A DNA stretch of 64,000 bases from Thalassovita sp. (lineage in GTDB: Bacteria > Pseudomonadota > Alphaproteobacteria > Rhodobacterales > Rhodobacteraceae). How positions within the stretch are numbered: the first letter of the stretch is position 1; each line of letters starts with the position of its first letter. The stretch lies in NCBI GenBank assembly GCA_017792425.1, contig CP051233.1, positions 2,900,955-2,964,954 on the forward strand, given 5' to 3'. The notes under the pieces are model-generated. The model searched no databases. It saw only the letters and a program-made list of their open reading frames with translations, and was not told the origin of the DNA. The translations under genes were made by a program, and so were the position numbers. Positions 43,868 to 52,189 of this stretch are shown here, piece after piece.

Positions 43868-44071
43868 CTAGGCTTCCGGCTCGGGTGGCGGTTTGCGCGC
43901 CTCTATGAACTGACGGATGAAACCCCGGATCTCGCGCGCGGCGCTGGTGTCCAGGTCTTTGCACAGTTCCACGAAGGTATCCCGCTCGGACTTGTCCAGC
44001 CGCAGAACCAACTGGCTGTCCTTCTTCTTTGACTTCTTGTGGTCCTTCTTACCCACGCGATCCCCGCCCAT
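43868..44071 (-). CDS. Small ribbon-helix-helix-like protein
   Basis: 67 residues. A Lys-rich N-terminal tail (GKKDHKKSKKK) is followed by a short strand QLVLRLDKSERDTFVELCKDL and helix TSAAREIRGFIRQFIEA, the pattern of CopG/Arc-type ribbon-helix-helix DNA-binding proteins. Its likely -10 (TATAAT, minus strand 44106-44101) overlaps the palindrome AATGTATATACATT, so autorepression is plausible. An internal GTG at 44056 (MGKKDHK...) is an alternative start. It lies on the opposite strand to mtnP and apt and is divergent from the 40-codon gene. No toxin gene lies downstream. Confidence 0.72.
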   Translation of the reverse strand: MGGDRVGKKDHKKSKKKDSQLVLRLDKSERDTFVELCKDLDTSAAREIRGFIRQFIEARKPPPEPEA

Positions 44072-44072
44072 C

Positions 44073-44106
44073 TTGACTTTCGTACATCAAATGTATATAC
44101 ATTATA
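44073..44106 (+). promoter_or_regulatory. Divergent promoters with 14-bp palindromic operator
   Basis: Plus strand: -35 TTGACT (44073-44078), 17-base spacer, -10 TATACA (44096-44101). Minus strand: -10 TATAAT (44106-44101). The perfect palindrome AATGTATATACATT (44090-44103) overlaps both -10 elements. It is by far the most AT-rich stretch nearby. A repressor here would shut both the RHH gene and the 40-codon gene. Confidence 0.7.
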
Positions 44107-44162
44107 TAGACATTTGCCGTACACTCGTTGTAGCGGCATACGTTGCAACAAGGGAAGAGGAA

Positions 44163-44285
44163 ATGAATCTACACATCGCGAAATCCATGCTCGTGCGTGA
44201 TCGGATGGACTGGCGCAAACCCCACGCGCCTTGGCTCAGCTCAAGGCTCTACCGGTTCTTTTCGAACAACGCGTATCGCAGCTAA
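44163..44285 (+). CDS. Uncharacterised 40-residue basic small protein
   Basis: ATG at 44163 preceded by GGGAAGAGGAA, 40 codons to TAA at 44285, then a strong terminator. The peptide begins MNLHIAKSMLVRDRMDWRK and ends LYRFFSNNAYRS; it is rich in Arg, Trp and Phe and has net positive charge, with no membrane helix. The unit has a near-consensus promoter, ribosome site and terminator of its own, about 205 bases in all, so it is clearly transcribed and probably translated, although a regulatory RNA is possible. Faces the RHH gene across a shared operator. No family recognised. Confidence 0.65.
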   Translation: MNLHIAKSMLVRDRMDWRKPHAPWLSSRLYRFFSNNAYRS

Positions 44286-44287
44286 GG

Positions 44288-44312
44288 AAACCGCCCCACG
44301 GGGCGGTTTTCC
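44288..44312 (+). terminator. Rho-independent terminator after the 40-codon gene
   Basis: AAACCGCCCCACGGGGCGGTTTTCC: stem ACCGCCCC/GGGGCGGT with a very short loop and T-run, three bases after the stop codon. Confidence 0.92.
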
Positions 44313-44381
44313 GTTTCCGCCCTTGCCCTTGGGCGCGACCTCGGTCACATCTACCCCCGGACCAAGGGCAAAGGGGGCATC

Positions 44382-44921
44382 ATGGCACCGCAGAAATCCG
44401 TTCGCGACTATATCCGCACCATCGTCGATTTCCCGCACGAAGGCATCCTGTTCCGCGACGTGACCACCCTGTTCGCCGATCCGCGCGGCTTTCGCATGTG
44501 CGTTGATCAACTGCTGCACCCCTATGCCGGCCAGCGCATCGACAAGGTTGTCGGGCTAGAGGCGCGCGGCTTTATCCTGGGCGGCGCGGTGGCGCACCAG
44601 CTCGGCACCGGCTTTGTCCCGATCCGCAAGAAGGGCAAGCTGCCCAGCACCACCATTTCCGAGGAATACCAGTTGGAATACGGCGAGGCGATCGTCGAAA
44701 TCCACGACGATGCCATCCAGCCGGGCGAAACCGTGCTGGTCGTCGATGACCTGCTGGCCACCGGCGGCACCGCCGAGGCCGGGATCAAGCTGGTCGAACG
44801 TCTGGGCGGCCAGATCGTCGGCTGTGCTTTCGTCGTGGACCTGCCGGACCTTGGCGGCCGCAAGCGGCTGGAAAAGATGGGGATGGAAGTCCACGCCCTG
44901 TGCGAATTCGAAGGTTTGTGA
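44382..44921 (+). CDS. apt: Adenine phosphoribosyltransferase
   Basis: 179 residues; makes AMP from adenine and PRPP. The PRPP-binding loop [17 protein letters not shown] is near 122-138. [20 protein letters not shown] and [24 protein letters not shown] are typical of Apt. Functionally paired with mtnP upstream (adenine salvage from methylthioadenosine). Separated from mtnP by the RHH/40-codon pair, so it must have its own promoter after the terminator at 44312. Confidence 0.96.
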   Translation: MAPQKSVRDYIRTIVDFPHEGILFRDVTTLFADPRGFRMCVDQLLHPYAGQRIDKVVGLEARGFILGGAVAHQLGTGFVPIRKKGKLPSTTISEEYQLEYGEAIVEIHDDAIQPGETVLVVDDLLATGGTAEAGIKLVERLGGQIVGCAFVVDLPDLGGRKRLEKMGMEVHALCEFEGL

Positions 44922-44991
44922 TCAGCACCCGATTGCCAGATCACGGCACACGGATAAACTGGTCCGCGTATTTCCATCACGGACCCCGTTC

Positions 44992-45810
44992 ATGCGCGCC
45001 CTTCTGCCCCTGACAACCGCCCTTTGCCTGGCCCTCGCCCCGATGGCCCCGGCCCAGTCGGCGGTGGACATCTACGAAAAAGCCGCCGCCGCCTACAAAG
45101 CGGGTGACCTGGACACCGCCTTTGCCGGCTACCTTGTCGCAGCACATGCCGGGCTGGACCTGGCGCAATACAACGTCGCCACCTATTTCCGCGACGGGCT
45201 GGGGTCCGTCCCCGCTGAGGGCGCCAAGGCCGAACACTGGTTCAAGCTGGCCGCCGCGCAGGGCAACGCCATGGCCGCCGAAAGCCTGGCGATGATGTAT
45301 CACTATGGCAACCACATCCCGCAGGACGCCACCGCCGCCCGCCGCTACATGCAGCAAGCGGCCGAAGGCGGCCGCGTTGTCGCCCAATACAACTTCGGCG
45401 TCTTTCTGCGGCACGGCATGGGTGGACCGACAGATTTGCAGGGCGCCGTTCCCTGGCTGGAAAAGGCCGCTGCCGCGGACTATACCGACGCCTGGCTGGT
45501 GCTGGGCGATCTGCACTTCAACGATCTGAAGGATTATGCCAGCGGCTACCGCTATTACGAAGAGGCGGCCAAGCGCGACCAGCCCCGCGGCTATCACATC
45601 CTCGGGCAGATGTTCTTCTACGGTGAGGGCAAGCCGCAGGACGACATCCGCGCCTGGGTCTGGTTCGCCTTCGCCGATGGCAATGGCCAACCCAAGGCGC
45701 GCGGGTTCCTGGACCAGTTGCAGGCCCGGATGACGAAATCGGATTTTGACGCCGCTAATGCGCTGGCCGATCAGTGCTTCGAGTCGGGTGAGTACACCCC
45801 CTGCCTGTGA
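44992..45810 (+). CDS. Secreted Sel1/TPR-like repeat protein
   Basis: 272 residues. Signal peptide of about 21 residues (LCLALAPMAPAQS). At least five Sel1-like repeats follow, each about 36 residues with the pattern A...Y..A...G...AQYN.A.....G (for example AGLDLAQYNVATYFRDGLG and GGRVVAQYNFGVFLRHGMGG). Such alpha-solenoids mediate protein contacts in the periplasm. The longer frame from 44614 is apt's shadow. The stop is followed by repeat copy B. Confidence 0.88.
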   Translation: MRALLPLTTALCLALAPMAPAQSAVDIYEKAAAAYKAGDLDTAFAGYLVAAHAGLDLAQYNVATYFRDGLGSVPAEGAKAEHWFKLAAAQGNAMAAESLAMMYHYGNHIPQDATAARRYMQQAAEGGRVVAQYNFGVFLRHGMGGPTDLQGAVPWLEKAAAADYTDAWLVLGDLHFNDLKDYASGYRYYEEAAKRDQPRGYHILGQMFFYGEGKPQDDIRAWVWFAFADGNGQPKARGFLDQLQARMTKSDFDAANALADQCFESGEYTPCL

Positions 45811-45818
45811 TCGTCGAC

Positions 45819-45868
45819 TCGTCCGTTTCAGGGCCCGAACCGTACGAGTTGACAGGTTTACAGACCGT
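45819..45868 (+). repeat. 50-nt hairpin repeat, copy B
   Basis: Begins TCGTCCGTTTCAGGGCCCGA and continues ACCGTACGAGTTGACAGGTT, then TACAGACCGT. It matches copy A (20091-20140) at 42 of 50 positions. It forms a hairpin with an outer ACTCGT/ACGAGT pairing. It lies 8 bases after the Sel1 gene stop and covers the last codons of the convergent FAD-linked oxidase gene. Confidence 0.8.
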
Positions 45869-47282
45869 CACTCCGCAGTACGGCCCCTGGATTCATGATG
45901 CCGTTCGGGTCGAACCCGGCCTTCAGCATCCGCATCAAATGCAGCTTCACCGGGTCGCCATAGCGTTCCAGATCATCCACTTTCAACCGCCCGATTCCAT
46001 GTTCCGCACTGACGGAACCGTCCAGTTCATGCACCAGGTCATGCACGGCTGATTTGATACTATCCCGTTGATCCGCATAGTGTTTCTTGCTCTTTCCCTT
46101 GGCAGGAAAAACGTTGAAATGCAGGTTGCCGTCGCCAAGGTGGCCAAAGCAATTGATGCGGAAATCGCCAAGTTTTCCAATGACTTCCCAGCCCCGCGCA
46201 ATAAATTCCGGGATCAGCCCCAGCGGAACGGAAATGTCATGAGAACTGATCGACCCCACCCGCCGGTTCGCCTCTGGTATCTGTTCCCGCACTTCCCAAA
46301 AGGCAACGCGCTGCGCCTCGGACCGGGCAATTAACCCATCTGAAACCAAGCCTTGCTCCAGCGCATCCGCAAACAGATTTTCCAGCGCCTCCGCCGGTTC
46401 CAGCCCCCGCGCCAGCCCCACGTCGATCAACACGAACCATTCTGGAAGGTCTTGAAAAGGTTGACGAATATCTGGCAACTCATCTTTCAGGAACGCCAGA
46501 CCAGCGCGGTGTATCAGCTCGAATGCGCTGACCCCTTCCCCCATATGCGAACGCGACAACGCCAGCAGTTTCAGCGCATCAGAGGGCGAACCGACCACCA
46601 TCAGCGCCGTGCCTTCGCCCGCCGGACGTGGGCTCAGTTTCAGCGACGCCGCCGTGATCACCCCCAGCGTGCCCTCCGCCCCGATGAACAGGTCGCGCAG
46701 GTCATAACCGGTGTTATCCTTGCGCAACCGACTGAGGTTGTTCAGGATTTTCCCGTCCGGCAGCACCACCTCCAGTCCCAGGCACAGATCCCGCGCGTTG
46801 CCATAGCGCAGCACGTTCACCCCGCCCGCGTTGGTGGACAAATTTCCACCGATCCGCGCAGACCCTTTCGCGGCGATTGACAGCGGGAACAGCCTGTCCG
46901 CTGCCTCGGCGGCGGAGTGGATATCCTGCAGGATCGCGCCTGCCTCGGCTATCATTATGTTTTCATTCGGATAAACCGCCCTGATCCGTGTCATCCGTTC
47001 CAGCGACAGCAGGATCGGCAGCGGCCCGCCCGGCATCACCTGCCCGCCGACCAGCCCCGTGCCACCACCATAGGGCACCACGCCGACCCGCGCCGAATTG
47101 GCCAGTTGCAGCACCTTGGCAACCTCTTCCGTGGTCCCTGGTGCAACGACCGCTGCCGCCTGCCCTGTCCAATGGCCGCGCGGCTCTTCCAGGTGGCGCG
47201 GCTCTGGGTCACGCAAAGCCTTTTCAGGCAACGCTTTTTTCAGGGACAACAGGAATTCGGGGGTAGCGTCATTCAGCATCAT
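45858..47282 (-). CDS. FAD-linked oxidase (D-2-hydroxyacid / glycolate oxidase-like)
   Basis: 474 residues. FAD-binding type 4 domain: VVPYGGGTGLVGGQVMPGGP (near 72-91), GSARIGGNLSTNAGGVNVLRYGN (near 140), IGAEGTLGVITAA. The C-terminal cap holds the metal/substrate motif FGHLGDGNLHFNV and SAEHGIG. Closest in pattern to D-2-hydroxyglutarate/D-lactate dehydrogenases. The last few codons are part of the 50-nt repeat B. Start at 47282 or 47279 (two Met codons in a row); the ribosome site is weak. Confidence 0.92.
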   Translation of the reverse strand: MMLNDATPEFLLSLKKALPEKALRDPEPRHLEEPRGHWTGQAAAVVAPGTTEEVAKVLQLANSARVGVVPYGGGTGLVGGQVMPGGPLPILLSLERMTRIRAVYPNENIMIAEAGAILQDIHSAAEAADRLFPLSIAAKGSARIGGNLSTNAGGVNVLRYGNARDLCLGLEVVLPDGKILNNLSRLRKDNTGYDLRDLFIGAEGTLGVITAASLKLSPRPAGEGTALMVVGSPSDALKLLALSRSHMGEGVSAFELIHRAGLAFLKDELPDIRQPFQDLPEWFVLIDVGLARGLEPAEALENLFADALEQGLVSDGLIARSEAQRVAFWEVREQIPEANRRVGSISSHDISVPLGLIPEFIARGWEVIGKLGDFRINCFGHLGDGNLHFNVFPAKGKSKKHYADQRDSIKSAVHDLVHELDGSVSAEHGIGRLKVDDLERYGDPVKLHLMRMLKAGFDPNGIMNPGAVLRSDGL

Positions 47283-47314
47283 GGACCAAGTTTTACTCGT
47301 CGTTTTCCGCTCGT

Positions 47315-48130
47315 CTAGTCCGCATCACGCAGATAACGCGGCCGCAGCACCACAACAGTAGGCCGCCGGGGCAAACTGCGCAGGGACACTGTGAACTCGC
47401 TGTCCCCCTCGTCAATAACGGCGAAATCCTTCTCCATCCGCTCCACGAAGCTTTGCAAGGTGTAGTCGCCGAACCAGTGCATCGGGATCACCACGGATGA
47501 CCGCAATCTTTTCAACACTTTCAGCATGGTATGCAGGTCCAGCGTCAACCCGCCGTCCACCGCCGCCATCACCACGTCCAGCCGACCAAGGGCGGCGTAT
47601 TGCGCGGCATCCGGTTCGTGATGCAAATGGCCCAAGTGTCCCACGCACAGCCCGGCGACCTCGAACACGAAGATGGAATTTCCCTTGGTCTCTACCCCGT
47701 TCATGCTGCGAATATCGGTGGACACGTTGCGCACCAGCATATCCCCGACCTCTTGATAATGCTCGATTCCTTTGCCGTATTCCCCCCAACCCGGCAGGAC
47801 ATGCGGGATCGCCGGATCGGGATAGGCCGTCCAGTGCGTGTCATGGGCGTGGTTCATCGTCACGATGTCCGGCATGAAATCCACGTTGCCAATAAACCCG
47901 GTGAAATCCGTTACCGCCGAAATCCCGCCCGGCGATTGGATCAGGAAAGACGCATGCGCCAAGTAGCTGATCCGCACCGAATGTTCCGCCACCGGATCAC
48001 GGAAGCCGGCGCGGTGCAGGTATTCGATGCCGGGGGCTGCGTCAGCAATGGCGATGCAATGGCTGGGCGGTCGGTGCTGCGCCACGGCGGGCGCGGCGAT
48101 TATCAACAGGGCAAGGGCAAGTCGGATCAT
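47315..48130 (-). CDS. Secreted metallo-beta-lactamase-fold protein
   Basis: 271 residues with a signal peptide of about 17 residues (LLIIAAPAVAQ). MBL-fold metal site in MNHAHDTHW (HxHxDH-like, with DTH), GHLGHLHHEP and IPMHWFGDYTL. Similar to UlaG-like or 'MBL fold metallo-hydrolase' periplasmic proteins. The substrate is unknown. 32 bases upstream of the FAD-linked oxidase gene on the same strand. Confidence 0.85.
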   Translation of the reverse strand: MIRLALALLIIAAPAVAQHRPPSHCIAIADAAPGIEYLHRAGFRDPVAEHSVRISYLAHASFLIQSPGGISAVTDFTGFIGNVDFMPDIVTMNHAHDTHWTAYPDPAIPHVLPGWGEYGKGIEHYQEVGDMLVRNVSTDIRSMNGVETKGNSIFVFEVAGLCVGHLGHLHHEPDAAQYAALGRLDVVMAAVDGGLTLDLHTMLKVLKRLRSSVVIPMHWFGDYTLQSFVERMEKDFAVIDEGDSEFTVSLRSLPRRPTVVVLRPRYLRDAD

Positions 48131-48175
48131 CGGCGGTACCTCCGGCTCTGGATCGTAGCACGGATTCCGGTTCTG

Positions 48176-48766
48176 TCACGCTTGCCCGACTTCGGTTCTG
48201 CCCCGGCGGTCCATGCGCAGGCTGGCGTACAGGACATGGGTCCGCCAGCGCCCATCAATCTGCAGATAGGACTGCGCCACGCCCTCGTATTTGAAACCGG
48301 ATCGCTCCAACACCCCGCGCGAGGCCACGTTCTCCGGCAGGCAGGCTGCCTCGACCCGGCTGATATCCAATTTCTGGAACGCGTGATGCACGACGGCCAG
48401 GATGGTTTCGCGCATATATCCCTGCCGGGCAAAGGGTTCGCCGATCCAGTATCCCAACGTCCCCGCCTGGGCCGGGCCGCGCCGGATGTTGTCCAACGTG
48501 ATCGCGCCCATCAACGCCTGATCCTCGCGCCGTATCAGGAACAGTGGCAGCGCGGACCCGTTCGAAATGGACCGCTGCGCCCAGTAGACACGGTTGGTGA
48601 ATGCCTTGCGCGCGAGATGATCCGCCGCCCAGGTCGGTTCCCACGATTGCAGGAAATCGCGGCTCAGCAGCCGCAGGGACGACCAGTCGCGATAGTCGGA
48701 ATGCATGGGGGGGCGCAGCGTCAGCCGCTCGGTTTCGATCCGAACCTTCCGTTTGCCCAACAGCAT
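48176..48766 (-). CDS. RimJ/RimL-like GNAT N-acetyltransferase
   Basis: 196 residues. KVRIETERLTLRPPMHSDYRDW near the start and TLGYWIGEPFARQGYMRETILAVVHHAF (acetyl-CoA loop) are typical of ribosomal-protein N-acetyltransferases RimJ/RimL. ASRGVLERSGFKYEGVAQSYLQI ends the fold. The start codon shares one base with the M16 peptidase stop (TGATG), so it is coupled to the peptidase gene. Confidence 0.9.
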   Translation of the reverse strand: MLLGKRKVRIETERLTLRPPMHSDYRDWSSLRLLSRDFLQSWEPTWAADHLARKAFTNRVYWAQRSISNGSALPLFLIRREDQALMGAITLDNIRRGPAQAGTLGYWIGEPFARQGYMRETILAVVHHAFQKLDISRVEAACLPENVASRGVLERSGFKYEGVAQSYLQIDGRWRTHVLYASLRMDRRGRTEVGQA

Positions 48767-50028
48767 CAGGCCGCGCGCCTGTCCTGCAGCGCCTCCAGTG
48801 ATGGGGCCTGTTCAACCGGCCCATACAGCGCCAGCGCCGCGGGGGCCTGCACGGCCATCACCTCGGCAAAGTCCTTCACATCGCGGGTGGTCACGGCGTC
48901 GATCCGCTCAATCACTTCGGGCAGGTCGGGCACCCGGCCCCAGATCTGCACCATGCGCGCCAACCGTTCGGCGCGGCTGGACGGGCTTTCCAGCCCCATC
49001 AGCAGCCCGGCCTTCATCTGGGCACGGGCGCGGGCAACCTCTTCCTCGGTCATGTCGCTGGCGGCGCGTTTCAGCTCGTCCAGCGTGACCATCGCCAGCT
49101 CGGCCAGCTGGTCTTCTGACGTGCCGGCGTAGATCGTCATCATTCCGGTGTCGGCATAGGCCCCAGCCTGGGAAAAAATCGAGTAGCAAAGCCCGCGTTT
49201 TTCGCGGATTTCCTGGAACAGGCGACTGGACATACCGCCCCCCAGCGCCCCGGCATAGATCTGCGCCGTGTGCAGGGTCTTGTCACCATAATTCGGGCCT
49301 TCCAGCGCCAGCGCGAAATGCGCCTGTTCCAGCGCCTTCACGGTGCGCACCTCGCCGCCCAGAAACCGCGCCTCGGCAGGTGTCGGAGAAACGATTGGCG
49401 ACAGGTGGCCGAACAGTTTTTCGGCCTCGCGCACCAACGCATCATGGTCCACCGCGCCAGCAGCGGCCAGGATCATCTGGCCGGGTCCGTATTGTTCCGC
49501 CACGAAAGCCGACAGATCGTCACGGGTGAAGGCGCGGACACGTTCGGCCGGGCCAAGGATGGTGCGGCCCAGCGGCTGATCCGGGTAGGCCTTTTCCTGC
49601 AGCCAGTCAAAGATGATGTCGTCCGGTGTATCCAGCGCCTGCCCGATTTCCTGCAGGATCACGCCGCGTTCCACCTCGATCTCGCGCTCATCGAAGATCG
49701 GGTTCAGCACGATGTCGGCGATCACGTCCAGCGCCAGTGGCACGTCCGCTTGCAGCACCCGCGCGTAATAGGCCGTCACCTCGCGCGAGGTATAGGCGTT
49801 CATGTAGCCGCCCACGTCCTCTATTTCCTCGGCGATCTGCAACGCCGTGCGCCGCTTGGTGCCCTTGAAGGCCATGTGTTCCAGAAAGTGCGCGATGCCG
49901 TTCTGTTCCACCCTTTCGTGGCGGCCGCCGGCCAGAACCCATACCCCGATCGAGGCGGACTGCAGGCCGGGCATGTGTTCAGTCACGACGCGAAAGCCGT
50001 TGGAAAGGGTGTGCAGTTGAACCGTCAC
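48766..50028 (-). CDS. M16-family zinc peptidase (processing-peptidase-like)
   Basis: 420 residues. The inverted zinc motif HFLEHMAFKGT (HxxEH, near 47-51) with a downstream Glu in EVERGVILQEIGQ (near 120) defines M16. It resembles mitochondrial processing peptidase beta; bacterial homologues are cytosolic or periplasmic and of varied roles. It overlaps the thrC stop by four bases (ATGA). It belongs to the surf1-thrC-M16-rimJ run. Confidence 0.95.
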   Translation of the reverse strand: MTVQLHTLSNGFRVVTEHMPGLQSASIGVWVLAGGRHERVEQNGIAHFLEHMAFKGTKRRTALQIAEEIEDVGGYMNAYTSREVTAYYARVLQADVPLALDVIADIVLNPIFDEREIEVERGVILQEIGQALDTPDDIIFDWLQEKAYPDQPLGRTILGPAERVRAFTRDDLSAFVAEQYGPGQMILAAAGAVDHDALVREAEKLFGHLSPIVSPTPAEARFLGGEVRTVKALEQAHFALALEGPNYGDKTLHTAQIYAGALGGGMSSRLFQEIREKRGLCYSIFSQAGAYADTGMMTIYAGTSEDQLAELAMVTLDELKRAASDMTEEEVARARAQMKAGLLMGLESPSSRAERLARMVQIWGRVPDLPEVIERIDAVTTRDVKDFAEVMAVQAPAALALYGPVEQAPSLEALQDRRAA

Positions 50029-51413
50029 TTCTGGATACGCTCTCGGATAAGGGACTCGAGGGCGGCCAGATCGTTGCCGATCTCTGTCACCCGTTCTGGA
50101 CGCTCATACAGGTCCGCCATACGGGCTGGCAAGTCGGGATGCACGCCCGTCGCCGCCTGCACTGCCGCCGGGAATTTCGCGGGGTGCGCGGTGGACAGCG
50201 TGATCATGGGCACATCGGCGGTGCGGTGTTCATTGGCGACCTTCACCGCCACGGCGGTGTGCGGGCACATCAGCTCGCCCGTAGAGGCGTACATCTGGTT
50301 GATGGTGGCACTGGTTTCGTCCTCGGAACAATTACCACTGTCGAACAGATCCTGCAACGCCTGCAGCGCGCCTTGGCTAACGGTGAACCCGCCCTCTTTC
50401 AGCTCGTCCATCAACTGGCTGACCGCCGCACCATCCTGCCCGTAAGCATAGAACAGCGCGCGTTCAAAGTTCGAGGACACCTGGATATCCATCGACGGGC
50501 TGATCGAGGGGATCACGCCATCGGGGCGGTATTCGCCGGTGGTCAAGCAGCGGTGCAGGATATCGTTCTGGTTGGTGGCGATCACCAGCCGGTCAATCGG
50601 CAGGCCCATGCGCTTGGCGATATAGCCCGCGAAGATGTCCCCGAAGTTGCCAGTCGGCACGGTAAAGCTGATCTTGCGTGCAGGCGCGCCAAGGGCCACG
50701 GCGGAATAGAAATAATAGACGACCTGCGCCAGCACCCGCGCCCAGTTGATCGAGTTCACGCCCGCCAGTTTCACCCCGTCGCGGAAGTCGAAATCGTTGA
50801 ACATGTCCTTCACACGGGCCTGGCAATCGTCGAAATGCCCCTCGACGGCCAGCGCGTGCACGTTGCTTTCTGCCGGGGTGGTCATCTGGCGGCGCTGCAC
50901 CTCGGACACACGACCGTTGGGGAACAGGATGAACACGTCCACCGCGTCCAGCCCCTTGAACGCCTCTATCGCGGCGGACCCGGTATCGCCAGAGGTCGCC
51001 CCCACGATCGTCACCCGGCTGCCGTTGCGTTTCAGCGCGGCCTGGAACAGCTGGCCGATCAGCTGCATCGCGAAATCCTTGAAGGCCAGCGTCGGACCGT
51101 GGAACAGTTCCAACAGGAAATGCCCCGAATCCAGCTGTACCATCGGCGCGCGGGCGGTGTGGCCGAAACCTTCGTAAGCCTTGTCGATGATCGCGCTGAA
51201 TTCGGTGTCCGTGAAGGTGTCGCCGATATAGGGCCGCATGATGCGAAAGGCGGTTTCCTCATAGCTCAGCCCCGCCAGCGCCGCGATTTCATCCTGCGTC
51301 AGGGTCGGGATGGTTTCGGGCACGTACAGCCCGCCGTCACGGGCCAGCCCGGTCAGCATCGCCTCTTCAAAGCTCAGGACGGGGGCCTTGCCCCGGGTCG
51401 AGATGTATTTCAC
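50025..51413 (-). CDS. thrC: Threonine synthase
   Basis: 462 residues. PLP enzyme turning O-phosphohomoserine into threonine. The lysine lies in TLAFKDFAMQLIGQLF (near 108), with VGATSGDTGSAAIEAFKGL and FTVPTGNFGDIFAGY for phosphate binding. Start is GTG at 51413 (VKYISTRG), overlapping the surf1 stop as GTGA, with GGGAAAG nearby. The open frame upstream of this overlaps surf1 and is rejected. Confidence 0.96.
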   Translation of the reverse strand: MKYISTRGKAPVLSFEEAMLTGLARDGGLYVPETIPTLTQDEIAALAGLSYEETAFRIMRPYIGDTFTDTEFSAIIDKAYEGFGHTARAPMVQLDSGHFLLELFHGPTLAFKDFAMQLIGQLFQAALKRNGSRVTIVGATSGDTGSAAIEAFKGLDAVDVFILFPNGRVSEVQRRQMTTPAESNVHALAVEGHFDDCQARVKDMFNDFDFRDGVKLAGVNSINWARVLAQVVYYFYSAVALGAPARKISFTVPTGNFGDIFAGYIAKRMGLPIDRLVIATNQNDILHRCLTTGEYRPDGVIPSISPSMDIQVSSNFERALFYAYGQDGAAVSQLMDELKEGGFTVSQGALQALQDLFDSGNCSEDETSATINQMYASTGELMCPHTAVAVKVANEHRTADVPMITLSTAHPAKFPAAVQAATGVHPDLPARMADLYERPERVTEIGNDLAALESLIRERIQK

Positions 51414-52093
51414 TGGTCTTTCCCTTTCGCGGGTTTCATCAGGCGGCGCATGAACAGGCCCAGCATGGCCACCCAGACGGCGGCCAGTCCGAACCATTGC
51501 ACGGCATATCCAAGGTGGTCGTTCGGGATACCCTCTGCCCCTACTGGTAGCGGGGTCACGGGGCTGTCGTCAAACGAGGTTTTGCGGGCGATCACCAGAA
51601 CCGGTTCCGTGCCCAGTTCCCGCGCCAGAACGTCAACCTCGCGCGCAAACCAGATGTTCGCGGCGCGGTCGTTGTCGGGGGTATAGCTGTCACGTTCCTG
51701 CGGCCAGTGCAGGTTTCCGGTGACGGTGACGTTTTCAAAGGGCGGCTCTGGCGCGGTCTGCTGCAGGCGGACAAAGCCGCGGTCCACCAGAATACGGCGC
51801 CCGTTCAGGTCCATCGCGTTGATCAGGCGGTACCCCGCGCCTTCGGATTTCTGGCTGACCAGCACACGGATCGTCGGGGCCAGAATGTCCCCGGTCACCA
51901 GAACCGGCAGGAAACGGTCGGACTCCGGGTTCGGCGATTTGGGCAGGGCAACGGGTTCGGCGTGGATACGCGCCTCGATCTCTGCCAGGACGGTCTCTTT
52001 CCACTCCAACCGGCGCAACTGCCAGACACCCAGCGATACCAGGATCGCGGCGCCGATCAGGCCGAATACCAGCGGTGGAAGGATGCGGCGCAT
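51410..52093 (-). CDS. SURF1 family cytochrome oxidase assembly protein
   Basis: 227 residues. N- and C-terminal membrane helices (LPPLVFGLIGAAILVSLGVWQLRRLEWK at 4-31; NDHLGYAVQWFGLAAVWVAMLGLFMRR near 195-220) and the family motif GYRLINAMDLNGRRILVDRGFV. SURF1 helps insert haem a into subunit I of aa3 oxidase. Start at ATG 52093. A hairpin separates it from ctaE. Confidence 0.93.
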   Translation of the reverse strand: MRRILPPLVFGLIGAAILVSLGVWQLRRLEWKETVLAEIEARIHAEPVALPKSPNPESDRFLPVLVTGDILAPTIRVLVSQKSEGAGYRLINAMDLNGRRILVDRGFVRLQQTAPEPPFENVTVTGNLHWPQERDSYTPDNDRAANIWFAREVDVLARELGTEPVLVIARKTSFDDSPVTPLPVGAEGIPNDHLGYAVQWFGLAAVWVAMLGLFMRRLMKPAKGKDQ

Positions 52094-52113
52094 TCCGCGG
52101 ACCCCTTGCAAGA

Positions 52114-52141
52114 CGAAAGCGCGCGGGCCTGCCCGCGCGCC
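52114..52141 (-). terminator. Terminator-like hairpin between ctaE and surf1
   Basis: Minus strand GCGCGCGGGCAGGCCCGCGC then GCTTTCGTC: a very stable stem with a short, imperfect T-run. It may reduce read-through from the oxidase genes to surf1-thrC. Confidence 0.5.
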
Positions 52142-52189
52142 TTGCTTTTTGCCGTTTATCGCCGGTTTTTCAACCGGAAACAGGTGCTC

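Noticed and set aside
43868..44071. Classical toxin-antitoxin operon with the RHH protein as antitoxin
   Set aside because: No toxin gene follows it; only mtnP on the other strand. The divergent 40-codon gene is the sole candidate partner, kept as a finding rather than a call.
47531..49132. 533-codon plus-strand open frame
   Set aside because: Antisense to the MBL, GNAT and M16 genes; no start signal and no recognisable domain.
50139..51686. 515-codon plus-strand open frame
   Set aside because: Antisense shadow of thrC; His/Arg-rich, no ribosome site.
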